Of a DNA stretch of 64,000 nt, positions 17,711-25,758 are shown piece by piece. The notes under the pieces are model-generated. The model worked only from the letters and a program-made list of their open reading frames with translations, did not search any database and was not told where the DNA came from. The stretch covers positions 186,001 through 250,000 of the forward strand of contig NZ_JAAVTX010000001.1 in the NCBI RefSeq assembly GCF_012163145.1. The letters are read 5' to 3'. The position numbers and the translations under genes were made by a program. Position 1 is the stretch's first letter; each line of letters begins with the position of its first letter. Source of the DNA: Falsiroseomonas frigidaquae. Lineage in GTDB: Bacteria; Pseudomonadota; Alphaproteobacteria; Acetobacterales; Acetobacteraceae.

Positions 17711-19198
17711 TCATCGCACCGCAGCCAGCAACGAATCCCACATACCCTGCACCGCGGCCATGATCCGCGCATTGGCGGCATAGGCGTTCTGCAGCGTCAC
17801 CATCGCCGCCATCTCGTTGTCCACGTCGACGCCCTGGCGCGCCTGCACCAGGGACCCGAGCCGCGCGGAATCGGCGGCCGCGCTGGTCGCCGCGCCGGCC
17901 GCCGCACCGGCCTCCGCGGCGTGGGAGGCGGTGACCGCCGCCGCATAATCCACCAGCCGCCGCGGCGGCGAGAAGTCGGAGTTGAGCTGGCCGCCCGGGC
18001 CCAGCCCGGTGCCGGGAATCGGCGCATGCTCCGTGCTGCCATCGCGCGTGTCGCCGAAGGCGAAGTCCAGCACCCGGTCGAGCAGCGCGGTGTAGCCGCT
18101 CTGGCCATCCGGGTTGGGCGGAAAAGCGGGCACGTCCGGCGTGCCGTCGCGCAGCATGGAAGGCTCGGCCGCCACCACCGGGGACAAGGTGATGCGGGCG
18201 GCGAAGCCCGGCGCGGTGGCGCTGCCGGTTGCCGGCGGCGCGCCGCCATCGGGCTCGGTGAACAGGGTCAGCCCCTGTTCGCTGAGCCGCCCGGCCAGGG
18301 TGGTGGCCAGCGTGTCCAGCTCCGCGCCCATGCCCGCAAGCGTCTCGTCGCGCAGCACCAGGCCCTCGCCGATCCGCCCGCCGCGCGGCACGTTGCTGAG
18401 CGTCGCGCCGTTCAGCGTCAGGCCGGGCAAGGTGCCGGCGGGCGCGCCGTAATAGGCGCCGGGCGCGGTCACCGCATCGGCCATGCCGAGCGGGCTGCCA
18501 TCCGGATCCAGCGGCAGGATGGCACCGCCGCGCAGGATCAGCGTCAGCCCGCCATCGCCGCCCTGCACCGGCGTGATGTCGAGCAGTCCCGAAAGCTGGT
18601 TCACCGCCGTGTCGCGCCGGTCCAGCGTATCCGCGCCGGGGCGGCCGGCGGCGCGTTCCGCCTTGGCCTGCGCGTCCAGCTTGGCGATGTCGCGCAGCAG
18701 CGCATTGGCCTGGTCCACATCGGTCCGCAGGCCGTCCTGCACCGCCTGGCGGGTGCGGGCGACGGCGCCGGAGACCTCCTGCAGCCGCTCGGCCAGGGTC
18801 GCCGCGCCGCGCAGCGCCTCGGCCTGTGCGGCGCTGTCGTTCGGCGTGGCGCGGAGCTGGGTCAGCTCATCGCGCAGCGCGCCGGTCAGGCCGCCCAGGC
18901 TGTCGCCATCCGAGGGGTTGCCCTGGAGCTGCGCCAGCGGCGACAGCGTATCCGCGCGCAGCTGCGCCGCCGCGGCACCACCACGCGCGGCGCGGGCCTC
19001 CGCCTGCAGTGCCAGGTCCACGTCACGCTGTGGTGCCAGCGTGCGGACGCCGCCGGTAGCGGATTGCTGCCCGGCGGCGGTCTTGCGCGTGTAGCCTTCC
19101 ACATCCGCGTTGGCGACGTTCTGCGCCGTCGCCTCGATCTGCCGCGTGGTGTGGCGCAGGCCGCTGGTTGCGCGCAGCAGCGCGCTGTCGAGGCTCAC
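17711..19198 (-). CDS. flgK: hook-associated protein FlgK
   Basis: 495 residues. The N-terminal D0 segment is LLRATSGLRHTTRQIEATAQ and NVANADVEGYTRK, a long variable centre follows, and the C-terminus is NEMAAMVTLQNAYAANARIM with the usual QGMWDSLL ending. FlgK is the first hook-associated ring. The gene begins 15 bases after the CtrA-like regulator that ends at 19214 and precedes flgL, so the regulator, flgK and flgL may share one transcript. Confidence 0.92.
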   Translation of the reverse strand: MSLDSALLRATSGLRHTTRQIEATAQNVANADVEGYTRKTAAGQQSATGGVRTLAPQRDVDLALQAEARAARGGAAAAQLRADTLSPLAQLQGNPSDGDSLGGLTGALRDELTQLRATPNDSAAQAEALRGAATLAERLQEVSGAVARTRQAVQDGLRTDVDQANALLRDIAKLDAQAKAERAAGRPGADTLDRRDTAVNQLSGLLDITPVQGGDGGLTLILRGGAILPLDPDGSPLGMADAVTAPGAYYGAPAGTLPGLTLNGATLSNVPRGGRIGEGLVLRDETLAGMGAELDTLATTLAGRLSEQGLTLFTEPDGGAPPATGSATAPGFAARITLSPVVAAEPSMLRDGTPDVPAFPPNPDGQSGYTALLDRVLDFAFGDTRDGSTEHAPIPGTGLGPGGQLNSDFSPPRRLVDYAAAVTASHAAEAGAAAGAATSAAADSARLGSLVQARQGVDVDNEMAAMVTLQNAYAANARIMAAVQGMWDSLLAAVR

Positions 19199-19213
19199 CT
19201 TGGCATGTGCTCC

Positions 19214-19990
19214 TCAGGCCGCCTCGGCCCAGACCTTGGCCGGGATGGTCAGGCGGCTCGGGCGGCGCAGCTTGCCGTCGGCGAAGCGGGCGCGGGCGGC
19301 TTCAACCGCCAGCGCCGGCGGCTCCTCCGCCATGTAGCCGCGGCCCCAGGCGGTGCGGATGAACTCGGCGGCGCCGGCGGCGGCCAGCTTGCGCCGCACC
19401 TTGCAGATGAAGACATCCAGCGTGCGGCTGTCCGGGCCTTCCTCGGTGCCGTAGAGGCGGGAGAGGAAGTCCGCCTTGGTCACCAGGTTGCCGCGGCGCA
19501 GGAACAGCATCTCCATCACGTCGTATTCGCGCCGGGTGATGCGCAGGTCGCGGCCATCCACGGACATCGCCATCCGCGCCTGGTCCAGCGTGACGTTGCC
19601 TATGCTGATCCAGGCCGACAGGTGGCCGAGCATGCGGCGCTGCAGGGCACGCATCCGCACGATGAGGGAGGCGTTCGGCATCGGCGCCAGCAGCACGTCA
19701 TCCGCGCCGGCGTCCAGCCCCTCCGCCTCCTGCTCCGGCGTCGCGGCACCGGCCAGCAGCAGCAGGGGGATGCCCAGGCGCTGGCGGGCCAGGCCACGCA
19801 GGCAACCGAGCACGGCGGGGGACACGCCGGCCGCCTCGATCAGCACCGCATCATAGGGCCCGGCCTGCCGGGCGGTGCCGGCGGGGTCCTCATCGAGGCC
19901 GACCATGTCCGTCATCAGCCCCTCATGCTGCAGGGAATGGCGGAGCCGCTGGCCCGAGGGGAAGGTGGAGGCCACAACCAGGATGCGCAT
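19214..19990 (-). CDS. CtrA-like orphan response regulator, Glu at the acceptor site (copy 2)
   Basis: 258 residues. The C-terminal DNA-binding domain is CtrA-type (RLYGTEEGPDSRTLDVFICK, VRRKLAAAGAAEFIRTAWGR, GYMAEEP). In the receiver domain the strand that should end in the acceptor Asp reads YDAVLIEAAG, so Glu replaces Asp, a change that can mimic phosphorylation. The acidic pair is missing (ILVVASTFP) and the Lys position is Ala (DDVLLAPMP). It is clearly a paralogue of the regulator at 14416-15252 and precedes flgK by 15 bases. The ATG at 19990 begins the first receiver strand. Confidence 0.75.
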   Translation of the reverse strand: MRILVVASTFPSGQRLRHSLQHEGLMTDMVGLDEDPAGTARQAGPYDAVLIEAAGVSPAVLGCLRGLARQRLGIPLLLLAGAATPEQEAEGLDAGADDVLLAPMPNASLIVRMRALQRRMLGHLSAWISIGNVTLDQARMAMSVDGRDLRITRREYDVMEMLFLRRGNLVTKADFLSRLYGTEEGPDSRTLDVFICKVRRKLAAAGAAEFIRTAWGRGYMAEEPPALAVEAARARFADGKLRRPSRLTIPAKVWAEAA

Positions 19991-20426
19991 ATTCGGGTCC
20001 CTTGCGATCTTCGCTGGCGACGGGCGCTGTTCGCCCGCTGTCCGTCTGCTCGTTCACACCTTCGTTAAGAGGAGCCTTCGCGGCGAGTCAGCTTTCGTAA
20101 GCGTTACGCGTAGATTGTATGGATGACGCAAGCATCAGCTTCATCACTCGGACGTTCTTCCCGGTGAAGTTGTGTCGGCGAACATCACGCTACCCGTTAA
20201 TGCGGGCCGCTAATCACCTTGAGTTGCAACGCTTTGGGCGATCGCATCCGCGCTCGGGCACGGAACGCGCGCATGGCGTGCAGAGCCGGCGCGGGTACAT
20301 CCGCCTCCGCTTCCTGACGCTTCCTGGCAGCAGACGGACGAAGGCTTACACGATCACGTGATCATGATCCGTTAAGTTTACCGACACCGGATGGTCGCCG
20401 CGGCCACGGACAAAGGAATGCCCAGG
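19991..20426. promoter_or_regulatory. 436-base divergent control region between two CtrA-like regulators
   Basis: No convincing gene is present. The region holds GTTAAG half-sites near 20075 and 20371, a perfect 12-base palindrome GATCACGTGATC at 20352-20363 followed by another GATC, and GTTAATGCGGGCCGCTAAT near 20198-20216. No full TTAA-N7-TTAA box or sigma-54 promoter was found. It must contain the promoters of the outward-facing regulators at 19990 and 20427. Confidence 0.5.
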
Positions 20427-21251
20427 ATGGTCCAGCTCCTTCTCATCGCCGACCTCGCCTCCAGCCGGAGCGACCTCGCCGCCCGGCTTTCCGCGGCCGG
20501 CGTCACCCTCCGCAGCATGACCGCGGCACAGTCGGCGGAGGCGATGACCGGCTCCGACCAGACCGGACAGGCGATGGCGGCGGAGGCCCTGCATGCCGGG
20601 GCGGACATGGTGGATGGAATCGTCATCGATTGCCCGGACCTGCGCGGAACCGCCCTGCCGCTGCTGCGCGGGCTGCGCCAGACAGGCTTGCGGCTGCCCG
20701 TCATCCTGCTGACCGCGACGCCTGCCCCGGGTGAGGAGGCGGAGGCCTTCAACCTCGGTGCCGATGCGGTGCTGGGCCGCAAGGCGCCGGCGGCGACGCT
20801 GCTGGCCCGGATCGCCGCCATCCAGCGCCGCGCCCCGGCCCGCAAGGCCGCAACCCTGCGTTGTGGCAACGTGGTGCTCGACCGCGCTTCCTCCACCCTC
20901 TCGGTGGATGGGCAGCCGGTGGAGGTGACGCCCTATGAACTGAACGTGCTGGACATGCTGATGTCCGCGCGCGGCGGCGTGCTGAGCAAGGACCGCATCT
21001 CCGAGGCGCTGCACGATGGCGATGCGGAAGCCGCGGCGGGCGTGCTGCGGGTGTTCATCTGCCGGCTGCGCCGCAAGCTGGCGGAACGCAATGCGGACGA
21101 CATCATCCGCACGGTCTGGGGGGTCGGCTACCGGGTGGAGGCGCCGGCCGCTGCGCCGGGCCACGCCGCGTCGCACCACGCCCTGCCGCGCCCCGTTGCC
21201 TCTGGCTCCGTTGCATCGGGCTCCGGCACGCCGGCCGCGGCGCGCGCCTGA
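20427..21251 (+). CDS. CtrA-like orphan response regulator (copy 3)
   Basis: 274 residues. The receiver keeps an Asp in GIVIDCPDL and a Thr in ILLTATPA but has a shifted Lys region (DAVLGRKAP) and no clear acidic pair. The C-terminal winged helix is CtrA-like (VDGQPVEVTPYELNVLDMLM, GVLRVFICRLRRKLAERN, TVWGVGYRVEAP), but the LYG motif is altered to ALHDG. The tail is Ala/His/Pro-rich. I choose the ATG at 20427, which has AAAGGA nine bases upstream; ATGs at 20391 and 20418 lack a usable spacing. It is divergent from copy 2 and is followed by an XRE gene, probably co-transcribed. Confidence 0.75.
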   Translation: MVQLLLIADLASSRSDLAARLSAAGVTLRSMTAAQSAEAMTGSDQTGQAMAAEALHAGADMVDGIVIDCPDLRGTALPLLRGLRQTGLRLPVILLTATPAPGEEAEAFNLGADAVLGRKAPAATLLARIAAIQRRAPARKAATLRCGNVVLDRASSTLSVDGQPVEVTPYELNVLDMLMSARGGVLSKDRISEALHDGDAEAAAGVLRVFICRLRRKLAERNADDIIRTVWGVGYRVEAPAAAPGHAASHHALPRPVASGSVASGSGTPAAARA

Positions 21252-21277
21252 TCCTGATGCCGAATTCGGAGGTGACC

Positions 21278-21649
21278 ATGCGTGCGGCGGACAGCGCCGA
21301 TGCCCGGCTCGGCGCGCGGGTGCGGCAGTTGCGCCGGCAACGCCGCCTGACGCAGACGGATGTCGCCCGGGTGCTCGGCGTCACCTACCAGCAGGTCCAG
21401 AAATACGAGGCCGGCCGGACCCGCCTGCCGGCCCGCATGCTGCCGCCGCTGGCGGCGCTGCTGCAGGTGGACAGCGCCAGCCTGCTGAGCGGGCTGCGTC
21501 CGGCGTCCGACGCACCCAAGCCGGAACTGTCCGAGGATGAGGCGCGGGACCGCGCCGAGCTGCTGAGCGCCTTCGCCGCCATGCCGCATGCCCCGGCACG
21601 GCGGCAGCTTCTGGCGATCGTGCGCGCCTTCGCGGCGGAGACGCGCTGA
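21278..21649 (+). CDS. XRE-family HTH regulator
   Basis: 123 residues. A Cro/C1-type helix-turn-helix occupies about 10-68 (VRQLRRQRRLTQTDVARVLG, VTYQQVQKYEAGRTRLPARM). The C-terminal part contains an acidic helix (SEDEARDRAELLSAFAAMPH) and an RRQLLAIVRAFAAETR ending, a layout seen in small alphaproteobacterial regulators near cell-cycle genes. The start at 21278 has a strong GGAGGTGACC site; an ATG seven codons upstream has none. It begins 26 bases after the CtrA-like regulator. Its last codons are part of a 24-base tandem repeat. Confidence 0.8.
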   Translation: MRAADSADARLGARVRQLRRQRRLTQTDVARVLGVTYQQVQKYEAGRTRLPARMLPPLAALLQVDSASLLSGLRPASDAPKPELSEDEARDRAELLSAFAAMPHAPARRQLLAIVRAFAAETR

Positions 21650-21729
21650 TCCAGTTCGGCGGAGACGCGCTGATCAACTTCGGCGGAGACGCGCTGATCC
21701 AGTTCGGCGGAGACGCGCTGATCGGCTTC
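21634..21729. repeat. four tandem 24-base repeats
   Basis: Four head-to-tail copies start at 21634, 21658, 21682 and 21706. Each begins GGCGGAGACGCGCTGATC and differs only in the last six bases. The first copy contains the 3' end and stop codon of the XRE gene, and the last runs into the stop codon of the convergent Bug receptor gene. The repeat has no strong dyad symmetry, so it is not an obvious terminator; slippage duplication of the gene end is the simplest origin. Confidence 0.9.
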
Positions 21730-22723
21730 AGCTCGCCCTGATATTGGCGCGGCGCACCACGCCGCCCCAGCGCTCGATCTCGGACCGCTGGAAGGTGGCG
21801 AAGGCATCCGGCCCGCTGCCGACCAGGTCCAGCCCGAGGCTGGCCGCCCGCTCCGCAACCTCCGGCACCTTGAGCGCGGCGGCGACCTCCTCATGCAGCC
21901 GGGCGATGACCGGGGCGGGCGTGCCGGCGCGGACGCTCATGCCGTACCAGTTCGTCACCTCGAAGCCCGGCAGCGTTTCCTTCGCCACCGGCACATCCGG
22001 CAGCGCTGCCAGTCGATTCGGGCCGGTCACCGCCAGGGCACGGACCCGGCCGCCGGCGATGTGCGGCTGCGCGATGGCGAGCGCATCGAACATGAACTGC
22101 GTCTGGCCCGCGATCACGTCGGTGAAGGCGGGCGCGCTGCCACGATAGGGCACGTGCACCGTCTGAATGCCGGCAGCCGCGTTCAGCAACTCGCCCGACA
22201 GATGCGGCAGCCCGCCATTGCCGGAGGAGGCGAAGTTCAGCCTGCCCGGCTGCGCCTTAGCCAGCGCGATCAGCTCCGCCAGGCTGCGCGCCGGCACCGC
22301 CGGGTTGACCACCAGCACGAAGGCCAGGCTCGCCACATGCGACAGCGGCGCGAAGTCGCGCAGCACGTCCACCGGCATCTCGGGATACAGCGCCGGGTTC
22401 ACCGCCAGATTGCCGGTGGTGCCGAAGAAGATGGCGTGACCATCGGCCTCCGCGCCCGCCACCGCCTGGGTCGCCACCAGGCCATTGGCGCCGGGGCGAT
22501 TCTCCACCACCACCGGCTGGCCCAGCCTGGCCCCCATATGCGGCGCCATCAGCCGGGCGAGGATGTCGATGCCGCCACCGGGCGGGAAGCCGATGACGAT
22601 ACGGACCGGCCGGTTGGGGAAGCCCCCCTGGGCCAAGGCGTTGGGGGCGAGGGCCGGCGCCGAGAGCAGCGGCAGCGCCATTGTTGCGCCGAACAACCCA
22701 CGGCGAGACATCGCAATCGTCAT
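21728..22723 (-). CDS. Bug/TctC-family periplasmic solute-binding protein 1
   Basis: 331 residues. The N-terminus is a signal peptide with a twin Arg (MSRRGLFGATMALPLLSAPA). The family signatures are NRPVRIVIGFPPGGGIDILARLMA, VVENRPGANG and LPHLSGELLNAAAG. Bug proteins bind organic acids or amides in the periplasm, and many occur without TctA/TctB permease genes, as here. The start at 22723 has a strong GGGAGG site nine bases upstream; an upstream ATG adds only a basic stretch. It is divergent from the BNR-repeat gene, with a palindrome in the shared 95-base control region. The ligand is unknown. Confidence 0.88.
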   Translation of the reverse strand: MTIAMSRRGLFGATMALPLLSAPALAPNALAQGGFPNRPVRIVIGFPPGGGIDILARLMAPHMGARLGQPVVVENRPGANGLVATQAVAGAEADGHAIFFGTTGNLAVNPALYPEMPVDVLRDFAPLSHVASLAFVLVVNPAVPARSLAELIALAKAQPGRLNFASSGNGGLPHLSGELLNAAAGIQTVHVPYRGSAPAFTDVIAGQTQFMFDALAIAQPHIAGGRVRALAVTGPNRLAALPDVPVAKETLPGFEVTNWYGMSVRAGTPAPVIARLHEEVAAALKVPEVAERAASLGLDLVGSGPDAFATFQRSEIERWGGVVRRANIRAS

Positions 22724-22755
22724 GTCGTCCTCCCTTCGGCGTCCTGAGCGGCGCC

Positions 22756-22790
22756 TTGACATTTCTTCTCGTATGGTGGGATTGATTTGA
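22756..22790 (+). promoter_or_regulatory. promoter with palindromic operator, divergent Bug 1/BNR control region
   Basis: A perfect -35 hexamer TTGACA (22756-22761) is followed by the imperfect palindrome TCTCGTATGGTGGGA (22767-22781) and a weak -10 near 22781-22786. The same arrangement occurs at 25759-25782 upstream of the second Bug gene, suggesting one shared regulator. Operator placement between -35 and -10 would suit a repressor. Confidence 0.5.
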
Positions 22791-22818
22791 CCAACGGGTC
22801 AAGCCTGGAGGCAACTGC

Positions 22819-23883
22819 GTGTCCGAGATCCAGCTCTATGCCGGCACGGCGGGCCATTCCGCCTGGTTCAGCGACGACCTTGGGGAAAGCTGGGTGCATC
22901 CGAACAGCCATTCCGGGATGTACCTTGAGGCCCGGGTCTGGGGCTTCGCGAGCCACCCTGCCACGCCGGGCCGGCTGTTCGCCGCCACCGACATGGGCGC
23001 CTTCCGCTGGGACGAGGCGACGGCGCGCTGGGTCCACCTGCCCTCCCCCATGGAGGATGTCTGGGCGATCGCGATCGATCCGGCCGACCCGGATGTGCTG
23101 ATCGCCGGCACCCGCCCGGCCGGCTTCTTCCGCTCCACCGATGCGGGGCAGAGCTGGGTGGCGCTGCCGGCGCCGGGCCTTGCGCCCTTCTCCGAGCAGA
23201 ACAAGGGGCCGACGCGGGTCACGCAGATCCTGTTCGACCCGGTGGATGACGGCACCGTCTGGGCCTCGGTCGAGATCGGCAGCATCTTTGTCAGCCGTGA
23301 CCGCGGCCTGACCTGGGCGGAGCGCGGCCAGGGCCTGGTTTCCGGCGACGTGCACGGGCTGGCGGTGGTGAAGCTGCCGGGCGGCGGCAAGGCGATGCTT
23401 GCCACCACCAATCGCGGCCTGCACCGCAGCGAGGATGACGGCGCCAACTGGGTGATGCAGGACCTGCCTGCACCCTGGCCCTATACCCGCGGCGTGCAGC
23501 CGCGCGCCGATGATTCTGGCGTGGTGTTCCTGGCCAATGGCAATGGTCCGCCCGGCAATGACGGCTTCCTGCTGATCTCCCGCGACCACGGCGTGACCTG
23601 GGCGGATGCCGGGCTGCCGGGGCCGGTGAACAGCACCGTCTGGTGCATCGCGACCGATGCGTCGGACCCGATGCTGGTGCTGGTCTGCACCAATCTCGGC
23701 CAGGTCTTCCGTAGCCAGGATGGCGGCGAGAGCTGGGCTCGCCTGCCGCATGAATTCGGCGAATTGCGCGCCCTGCACTGGCGCAGGCTTCCCCCCGGCA
23801 CCCGCCAGGCGGCACACTCCATCACCCGCCCGATCCTGACCGCGGCGCAGATGAACCACCCCATGGCGAGAGTTTCCGCATGA
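22819..23883 (+). CDS. BNR/Asp-box repeat beta-propeller protein
   Basis: 354 residues with six Asp-box motifs spaced through the chain: SDDLGESW, STDAGQSW, SRDRGLTW, SEDDGANW, SRDHGVTW and SQDGGESW. These mark a sialidase/VPS10-like beta-propeller. No signal peptide is visible, so a cytosolic location is likely, unusual for a sialidase; catalytic residues of GH33 were not identified. The GTG at 22819 has GGAGG upstream. It heads a run with the next two genes (4-base overlap with the CMD gene), so it may bind or process the compound they degrade. The function is not known. Confidence 0.7.
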   Translation: MSEIQLYAGTAGHSAWFSDDLGESWVHPNSHSGMYLEARVWGFASHPATPGRLFAATDMGAFRWDEATARWVHLPSPMEDVWAIAIDPADPDVLIAGTRPAGFFRSTDAGQSWVALPAPGLAPFSEQNKGPTRVTQILFDPVDDGTVWASVEIGSIFVSRDRGLTWAERGQGLVSGDVHGLAVVKLPGGGKAMLATTNRGLHRSEDDGANWVMQDLPAPWPYTRGVQPRADDSGVVFLANGNGPPGNDGFLLISRDHGVTWADAGLPGPVNSTVWCIATDASDPMLVLVCTNLGQVFRSQDGGESWARLPHEFGELRALHWRRLPPGTRQAAHSITRPILTAAQMNHPMARVSA

Positions 23884-24437
23884 CCGAACGCTTCCCCGCC
23901 ATCCCGCCCGACCAGATGACGGAGGCGCAGCGGGAGGTTGCGGCCGCGATCGCCGGCGGCCCGCGCGGTTCCGTGCGCGGCCCCTTCCTGGCGCTGCTGC
24001 ACCACCCGGCGCTGGCCATGCGGATCCAGGCGCTGGGCGAGCATCTGCGCTTCGGCACCGGCATGCCGCAATCGCTGGTCGAGTTGCTGATCCTGGTGAC
24101 GGCGCGGCGCTGGAACTGCCAGTACGAGTTCTTCGCCCATGCCCGGATCGCCCGCAACGAGGGCCTGCCCGAGCCGATCATCACCGCCATCGCGGAAGGC
24201 CGCCGGCCGGACCCCATGAATGCCGACCAGGCGATGGTGCACGACTTCGCCGTGGCGACCCATCGCGATGGCAAGCCGACCGATGCGCTGTATGCCGCCG
24301 CGGAAGCCCGGTTCGGCAAGGCCGGCGTGCTCGATCTGCTGGCGCTGGCCGGCTACTACACGATGCTGGCAATGGTGCTGAACACCGCCGACCCGGCCCT
24401 GCCGGATGGCGCCACGCCACCCCTGAAGCCGCTGTGA
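23880..24437 (+). CDS. carboxymuconolactone decarboxylase family protein
   Basis: 185 residues. The CMD/AhpD fold is suggested by FLALLHHPALAMRIQALGEHLR, then PQSLVELLILVTARRWNCQYEFFAHARIARNEG. The Cys and His lie in a NCQYEFFAH context rather than the CxxC of AhpD, so peroxidase activity is doubtful and a decarboxylase or hydrolase role is possible. The gene overlaps the BNR gene by 4 bases and the racemase family gene follows within 11 bases, so all three look co-transcribed. The substrate is unknown. Confidence 0.8.
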   Translation: MTERFPAIPPDQMTEAQREVAAAIAGGPRGSVRGPFLALLHHPALAMRIQALGEHLRFGTGMPQSLVELLILVTARRWNCQYEFFAHARIARNEGLPEPIITAIAEGRRPDPMNADQAMVHDFAVATHRDGKPTDALYAAAEARFGKAGVLDLLALAGYYTMLAMVLNTADPALPDGATPPLKPL

Positions 24438-24448
24438 GGGAGGCTGCG

Positions 24449-25129
24449 ATGCCACGCGCAATCCGGGTCGGGCTGATGGTGCCGGCCACCAACACCACGA
24501 TGGAAGGGGAGATGCTGGGCTGGCTGCCGCCAGGTTCCACCGTGACCCGCATCGGCATCCCCCGCACCACCGGCCTGCTGACGCGGGAGACGATGCCGGC
24601 CTATCGCGATGCCGCGCTGACGCTCGCCGCCGAGCATTTCTCGACGGCCACGCATGATGTGCTGGCCTATGGCTGCACCGCCGCCGGCTTCATCTCCGGC
24701 CCCGCCGGCGATGCGGAGCTGGCGCGCGAGCTCAACCGCGTGACCGGCCTGCCGGTGGTGACCACGGCGCGCGCCATGGTGCAGGGGCTGCAGCAGATCG
24801 GCGCGAAGACCATCGCCGTGGTCACGCCCTATTCGGACGAGGTGAACGCGCAGCTCGCGGAATTCCTCGCCGATGGCGGCATCGCGGTGAAGCGCATGGA
24901 CACGCTGCGCGCAAAGGACCTCGCCGCGCTCTGCGCCATCCGCGCGCCGGAAGTGGAGGCCCTGGCCCGGAAGACGATGGGCGCGGATTGCGACGCGCTG
25001 TTCATCGGCTGCTCCCAGCTTCCGACGCAGCCCTTCCTGGCGACGCTGGCGCGCGACCTGGGGCGGCCGGTGCTGTCCTCGATCAGCGCGACGGCGGAAC
25101 AGGCGCTGCTGGTGCCCGCCGCCGCCTGA
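24449..25129 (+). CDS. Asp/Glu racemase superfamily protein (maleate isomerase / arylmalonate decarboxylase type)
   Basis: 226 residues. The pattern IRVGLMVPATNTTMEGEM, then LAYGCTAAGFISGP and FIGCSQLPTQPF, gives two candidate catalytic Cys residues (GCTAAGF and GCSQLP) in the arrangement of maleate cis-trans isomerase and arylmalonate decarboxylase. These enzymes use a Cys pair to form an enediolate without cofactors. The ATG at 24449 has GGGAGG five bases upstream; the GTG at 24434 overlaps the previous stop and lacks a site. Together with the CMD-like gene it suggests breakdown of a dicarboxylic acid. Confidence 0.82.
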   Translation: MPRAIRVGLMVPATNTTMEGEMLGWLPPGSTVTRIGIPRTTGLLTRETMPAYRDAALTLAAEHFSTATHDVLAYGCTAAGFISGPAGDAELARELNRVTGLPVVTTARAMVQGLQQIGAKTIAVVTPYSDEVNAQLAEFLADGGIAVKRMDTLRAKDLAALCAIRAPEVEALARKTMGADCDALFIGCSQLPTQPFLATLARDLGRPVLSSISATAEQALLVPAAA

Positions 25130-25136
25130 ACCCTCC

Positions 25137-25745
25137 TCACCGCAGCGGCGAATGCGGCGCCGGCCGCATCAGGCTGGTCTCCACCTCCTGTATCCGCGAT
25201 GCGTGGCGGGCCAGCACGCCATCCCGTGCATGCAGGCTGGTGGCGAGGCGGGCGGCGGGGTCGGCATGCGCCAGCAGTTGCACCACCTCGTTGATCGGGC
25301 CGGCGAAGCTGGTCCAGACGGCGATCTGGCCCGGCTCCCCTTCCCGCGCCAGCGCCTCGGCCAGGGCACCGGCCTCGCCGGGGCGGGTCTGGAACAGGCG
25401 TTGCTCGTACCAATGGGGCCCGGGCGTTGCAGGCTGCGCCAGCGGCAGCACGGCGTCGAGGAAGCGCACCACCTGGCGCAGCATCAACGGCCGCACCCCG
25501 GCCAGGTAGCGGTCGCGCCATTCCGGCAGCGCCTCCAGTTCCCGTCGCAGCGCCTTGCGGGTTTCCAGCGTCTCATGCCGCCAGAGATTCACCACTGCGT
25601 TGGCGGCGCCGACCTCATTGGCCCAGAAGCCCAGCAGCGTGCCGTAGCGATCGCCACGCACCGGCACCGCCACACGCTCCGCCAATCCGAGATAGGCGGG
25701 CATGGCGCCAGGGCGCAGCGTGTAGATCCGCAACTCATCCACCAT
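25137..25745 (-). CDS. NIPSNAP family protein
   Basis: 202 residues with two NIPSNAP-like ferredoxin-fold halves: VDELRIYTLRPGAMPAYLGL at the N-terminus and HWYEQRLFQTRPGEAGALAE near residue 110. NIPSNAP proteins often accompany catabolic genes in proteobacteria, but their biochemical role is uncertain. The start at 25745 begins the conserved DELRIYTLRPG strand; the longer frame reaches back across the neighbouring promoter. It is convergent with the racemase family gene (7-base gap) and divergent from Bug receptor 2. Confidence 0.8.
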   Translation of the reverse strand: MVDELRIYTLRPGAMPAYLGLAERVAVPVRGDRYGTLLGFWANEVGAANAVVNLWRHETLETRKALRRELEALPEWRDRYLAGVRPLMLRQVVRFLDAVLPLAQPATPGPHWYEQRLFQTRPGEAGALAEALAREGEPGQIAVWTSFAGPINEVVQLLAHADPAARLATSLHARDGVLARHASRIQEVETSLMRPAPHSPLR

Positions 25746-25758
25746 GCGGCGAACCCCC

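Noticed and set aside
17657-20068. 803-codon plus-strand frame opposite flgK, flgL and a regulator
   Set aside because: Arg/Gln/His-rich shadow of well-supported minus-strand genes.
20198-20216. Full CtrA box in the divergent regulator gap
   Set aside because: The spacing between the TTAA-like halves is nine, not seven; only half-sites are supported.
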